This document shows, piece after piece, positions 45,322 through 47,664 of a stretch of DNA of 47,664 bases (positions within the stretch are counted from its first letter, which is position 1; the number at the start of each line of letters is the position of its first letter). Under the pieces are notes generated by a model. That model was given only the letters and a program-made list of their open reading frames with translations. It was not told the DNA's origin and ran no database searches. Made by a program: the position numbers and the translations under genes. This DNA comes from Thalassospira xianhensis MCCC 1A02616 (lineage in GTDB: Bacteria; Pseudomonadota; Alphaproteobacteria; Rhodospirillales; Thalassospiraceae). Location of the stretch: assembly GCF_003326475.1 (NCBI RefSeq), contig NZ_JPWA01000037.1, positions 1-47,664 of the forward strand. Reading direction: 5' to 3'.

Positions 45322-45409
45322 GTGGGCCAGAGCTTGGCCCCTTGTCGAACGTGATGTTTCGATGCCTCCCTGTTAAACTGAACCGCCCAAATTCAGGGCG
45401 GTTCTTTTT
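45322..45409 (+). ncRNA. Putative small RNA 1, about 88 nt, three hairpins
   Basis: Downstream of the promoter lie GGGCCA-GAGCT-TGGCCC (45324-45340), then TCGAA...TTCGA, then an unpaired segment containing CCTCCC, and a perfect terminator (45380-45404) with TTTTTA. A CCUCCC loop can pair with Shine-Dalgarno sequences, a design seen in several alphaproteobacterial sRNAs. The family is not identified. Confidence 0.55.
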
Positions 45410-45410
45410 A
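45380..45410 (+). terminator. Terminator of sRNA candidate 1
   Basis: GAACCGCCC (45380-45388) and GGGCGGTTC (45396-45404) pair perfectly, followed by TTTTTA. Confidence 0.88.
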
Positions 45411-45447
45411 TGTTTTCGCCTTCTACGTACTCTTTATGCGCATTTCG

Positions 45448-45465
45448 GTACGTATTAATACGTAC
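45448..45465. promoter_or_regulatory. 18-bp perfect palindrome, possible RHH operator
   Basis: GTACGTATTAATACGTAC reads identically on both strands. It shares GTACGTA with the YfbU promoter dyads at 39015-39047. Another TACGTAC lies at 45424-45430. Confidence 0.5.
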
Positions 45466-45490
45466 TGTCATATTTCCGACATTTATTACC

Positions 45491-45519
45491 TTGACCCCTT
45501 GCCAACCGCTGGCTAGAGT
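45491..45519 (+). promoter_or_regulatory. Putative promoter of sRNA candidate 2
   Basis: TTGACC (45491-45496), a 17-base spacer and TAGAGT (45514-45519), 25 bases past the 18-bp palindrome. Confidence 0.55.
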
Positions 45520-45525
45520 TCGGCC

Positions 45526-45610
45526 ACAAACAAGATCAAGAATAACAAAAAAGTCCGGCAAGTTTAGCAGGTTGAGGCAAGGCCGCCCTTTGGGGCGGTC
45601 TTTCTATTTC
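45526..45610 (+). ncRNA. Putative small RNA 2, about 80 nt
   Basis: From the predicted start after 45519 the transcript has an A-rich 5' part and ends in the hairpin GGCCGCCC (45581-45588) / GGGCGGTC (45593-45600) followed by TTTCTATTTC. No start codon with a ribosome site is seen in it. The family is not identified; read-through into rcdA would make it a leader instead. Confidence 0.45.
45579..45610 (+). terminator. Terminator of sRNA candidate 2
   Basis: GGCCGCCC and GGGCGGTC pair with one G-U, followed by a T-rich tail. It lies 65 bases before rcdA. Confidence 0.75.
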
Positions 45611-45676
45611 GGGGCAAATTCAGGGCAAATTCTGGCGGATGCTTGAAGCCCGGTCTCCGTTTCCCATATAAGCGGT

Positions 45677-46126
45677 ATGGCAAATAAGGATCACCCGACC
45701 GAGATCGGGCACCCCTATCAAAGCAACTTCGCGATCGTTCCTTTTTCGCGAACCTATGACGAGGCTTTCACCCTGCTGGTGGAGGCGCGTAATTATCTTT
45801 CCGCCAATCGAACCGCATCCCGCCGTGGGCTTCATGGCAGTGCCAGAATGACGCAATTCGTTGAAGAGATGCGCATGACCAGTCGCCTTATCCGGGCGAT
45901 GGCCTGGCTGCTTGCGGTGCGTGCGGTCGAAGAGGGCGAGATTGATTGGGAAGATGCCGTTGATCTTGATGATCTGATGGTTGATCTGCAAATCTGTGTT
46001 CGTGGCGATTGCGACGAAGCAACAGAATTCCCGCCAGCCCTTCTTGATCTTATGGAACGTGCCCATTCACTTTACATGCGAACGGCGCGTATGGAACTTC
46101 AGGTTGCCGCACGCTGTTCGGCCTGA
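45677..46126 (+). CDS. rcdA: DUF1465 protein, regulator of CtrA degradation RcdA
   Basis: A 149-aa helical protein of the DUF1465 family. It shows PFSRTYDEAFTLLVEARNYLSANR, SRRGLHGSARMTQFVEEMRMTSRLIRAMAWLLAVRAVEEGEI and a C-terminal helix. RcdA in Caulobacter is the adaptor that, with CpdR and PopA, delivers CtrA to ClpXP at the cell pole. Length is a little under Caulobacter RcdA because the disordered tail is short, and tail length matters for cargo delivery, so function may differ. It follows DUF1192 on the same strand, an order I know from other alphaproteobacterial genomes. Confidence 0.85.
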   Translation: MANKDHPTEIGHPYQSNFAIVPFSRTYDEAFTLLVEARNYLSANRTASRRGLHGSARMTQFVEEMRMTSRLIRAMAWLLAVRAVEEGEIDWEDAVDLDDLMVDLQICVRGDCDEATEFPPALLDLMERAHSLYMRTARMELQVAARCSA

Positions 46127-46186
46127 ACAGGGTTTTGGCTGCTTTGCTAGGGGGAGGGGTGTTTCGTGTGCGCGTGACGACGTCAA

Positions 46187-47664
46187 TCAGGCGCGCGATG
46201 TGGCGGCAAAGACTTCTATCGGTTCGGCAAAGCCCTTCATCTGGCGTGTGCCTTTGGATGTGAAGGCGGCCCGGCTACCGGCATAGGTATCCTTGACGTT
46301 CTGTGACACCAGAATTTCATCACCACCGGCCTGTGCGCAGACACGTGCGGCAAGTTGAACAACGCTGCCAAACAGGTCGTTTTCTTCGGTAATGGCTTCG
46401 CCGGCATTGATGCCGATGCGAATCTGGAATTTCAATTCATCGCGGCCATTATGCTGGGCCATGTTGCGCTGTATCTCGATTGCGGCTTCGACGGAGCTTG
46501 CAGATGACGGGAAGACAGCCATGATGCCGTCCCCCATATGCTTCACTTCCTTGCCATAATTGTTGATCAGGGCGGTGCGCACGATCTGGTTATGGATATG
46601 GACCATCTGCTGGGCGCCGACATCGCCCAGTTGCTGTGTCATCTGGGTCGAATTGACGATATCGGTAAACATCAGGGCATGCAGCTTCTTGCCGCCAGCG
46701 GCAGCCGGTGCGCCGGTCGGCTTCTCGGTCCAGGCCGCAATGGCGCGGGATACCGATGTGGTGATGCTGCGCTCGTCCTTCATATAGGCGTCCATGGAGC
46801 TTCTGCCCGCGCCATACATATCCTTGTATTTCGGTTCCAGGATATAGCTGTCGACATTCTTGCAGAAGGTGTCGGCCATACTGCCGGTCGCGCCAAGGGC
46901 GGAAATGCAGTCCTTTAAGACACTGCGTCCCTGCCGCCCTTCAAGGGCGTTCTTTTCGCTGCAGGCATCGCAGGCACCGGCAACGTAAAGATTGACGCCG
47001 AATTTATGATAGGCGTCCATATTCGGAACCGTGCGCTTGATGGCTTCAATCGAACCGGCGATAAAGGATTTCATGACCTCGCGCGTGGCCTGGAGTGCGG
47101 GCGTTACGGTCATTGGCTGATCGGGGATGCCGTCATCGCACTGTTCGGATGCGGATTTGGCATCGTCGGTTTCATCCGCGTCCGTATCAGGCGTTGCTTC
47201 GTTTTCAGAACGCGCAGCCTCGGCCGCCATTTCGGCAAAACCGCGGGATAAGGACGGTCTGCTTGGTGATGCTGTCTTGCGCACGGCTTTGACCGGTTGC
47301 CGGGCAACGGGTTGCTGCATCGGTGCCGTGCGGGCCTTGCCCTTGAACTTGCGTGTGATGCTCATCAGCATCGGTGTCGCGCTGGCAAGGAAGCCGACAA
47401 TGAAGGATATGAAATTGGCTTTGTCGTAAAAGCCCTGACTGATCGAAACACCCATACGCGGCAGATATTCAAGCCCGTGCGAGGCACCAAGCATTGCGGC
47501 CAGACCAATTGCAATCGCAACGCAAAAGGCAATCATCAGTTTCAGAACGACGCCGACCAGACTGGGGCTTTCGTCCCGGGCAGATGGCTTTGCCTTTGAG
47601 GGCAGCGGTTTCGGGTCCGGGCTTGAAACCGGTTGGGGGTCGACGGCGGCCGGGGCCGGGGCAC
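46187..47664 (-). CDS. Class III adenylate cyclase with membrane anchor, partial
   Basis: The frame stays open to the right edge, so the true start is outside the window; at least 491 residues are present. The visible N-terminal part is Pro/Ala-rich, then comes a hydrophobic region with two helices (around 47550-47370), a Ser/Ala/acidic linker, a helical domain with CDAC, and a C-terminal cyclase domain. That domain has MFTDIVNST (first metal Asp), VKHMGDGIMAVF (base-recognition Lys and second metal Asp) and ENDLFGSVVQLAARV (Asp for adenine; Gln where Asn is usual; transition-state Arg). The Lys and Asp pair indicates cAMP rather than cGMP. It converges with rcdA. Confidence 0.85.
   Translation of the reverse strand, partial: APAPAAVDPQPVSSPDPKPLPSKAKPSARDESPSLVGVVLKLMIAFCVAIAIGLAAMLGASHGLEYLPRMGVSISQGFYDKANFISFIVGFLASATPMLMSITRKFKGKARTAPMQQPVARQPVKAVRKTASPSRPSLSRGFAEMAAEAARSENEATPDTDADETDDAKSASEQCDDGIPDQPMTVTPALQATREVMKSFIAGSIEAIKRTVPNMDAYHKFGVNLYVAGACDACSEKNALEGRQGRSVLKDCISALGATGSMADTFCKNVDSYILEPKYKDMYGAGRSSMDAYMKDERSITTSVSRAIAAWTEKPTGAPAAAGGKKLHALMFTDIVNSTQMTQQLGDVGAQQMVHIHNQIVRTALINNYGKEVKHMGDGIMAVFPSSASSVEAAIEIQRNMAQHNGRDELKFQIRIGINAGEAITEENDLFGSVVQLAARVCAQAGGDEILVSQNVKDTYAGSRAAFTSKGTRQMKGFAEPIEVFAATSRA

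Larger units (their letters stand above)
45231..45676. other. Intergenic region between DUF1192 and rcdA
   Basis: 446 bases with two promoter-terminator units that look like small RNA genes (45322-45409 and 45526-45610) and, between them, an 18-bp palindrome (45448-45465). The - strand frame across 45373-45561 overlaps both units and is not convincing as a gene. Confidence 0.6.

Noticed and set aside
45373..45561. A 62-codon - strand frame across the sRNA candidates
   Set aside because: It spans a strong + strand terminator, a palindrome and a promoter, and has no family signature. An internal start at the palindrome was considered, but there is no ribosome site.

Overview
The window reads as a stretch of chromosome from an alphaproteobacterium, probably of the Rhodospirillales and perhaps close to Thalassospira (my inference from gene content and a GC content that looks like the mid-50s; no search was run). 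Supporting markers are genes largely confined to Alphaproteobacteria (DUF1013/TrcR, DUF1465/RcdA, DUF1192, COQ9) and a three-polypeptide PntAA-PntAB-PntB transhydrogenase like that of Rhodospirillum rubrum. Coding density is high and most genes are housekeeping. I see no rRNA, tRNA, CRISPR array, intact insertion sequence or prophage.

Layout. 1-9.1 kb: the end of a basic, disordered protein (probably DUF4167); a VirD4/TraG-like membrane protein whose ATPase motifs are gone; a MOSC protein; clpB with a plausible heat-shock promoter; a DUF4197 exported protein; a small P-loop kinase; and a long-chain acyl-CoA synthetase. 9.5-16.4 kb: an M3 oligopeptidase, an ABC1/AarF kinase-like protein, then a 0.7-kb leader region with a terminator-like hairpin in front of pntAA-pntAB-pntB. 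16.4-18.1 kb: an AT-rich single-gene insertion encoding a PD-(D/E)XK nuclease-like protein of unknown family. 18.1-24.7 kb: a membrane-anchored hypothetical protein, a Na+/H+ antiporter-type carrier, a DctP-DctQ-DctM TRAP transporter with its probable GntR/FCD regulator, and rpsU.

25-35 kb: a two-gene HlyD-type membrane unit, def-COQ9, an SNase-fold exported protein without its catalytic residues, purE/purK separated by a terminator, a degenerate GGDEF protein, two short DUF465 (YdcH-like) proteins, phosphofructokinase, a TIGR02444 protein and ubiX. 35.2-37.1 kb: prpE (propionyl-CoA synthetase). 37.1-39.1 kb: an accessory segment flanked by two near-copies of one terminator sequence. It holds a possible small RNA, about 0.8 kb with no convincing gene, and a YfbU protein with an N-terminal ribbon-helix-helix domain whose promoter is full of GTACGTA-type dyads. 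39.1-42.8 kb: an MFS-GNAT gene pair divergent from a LysR regulator with a clear LysR box between them, and a DeoR regulator. 42.9-46.1 kb: the cell-cycle block trcR, a quinone oxidoreductase, DUF1192 and rcdA, with two strong small-RNA candidates and an 18-bp perfect GTACGTA-type palindrome in its only large gap. The window ends inside a class III adenylate cyclase gene.

The most interesting items are the motif-less VirD4-like protein, the lone nuclease island, the RHH-YfbU gene with matching palindromes 6.4 kb away beside two putative sRNAs, the duplicated terminator flanking the YfbU segment, and the leader hairpin ahead of the pnt operon.
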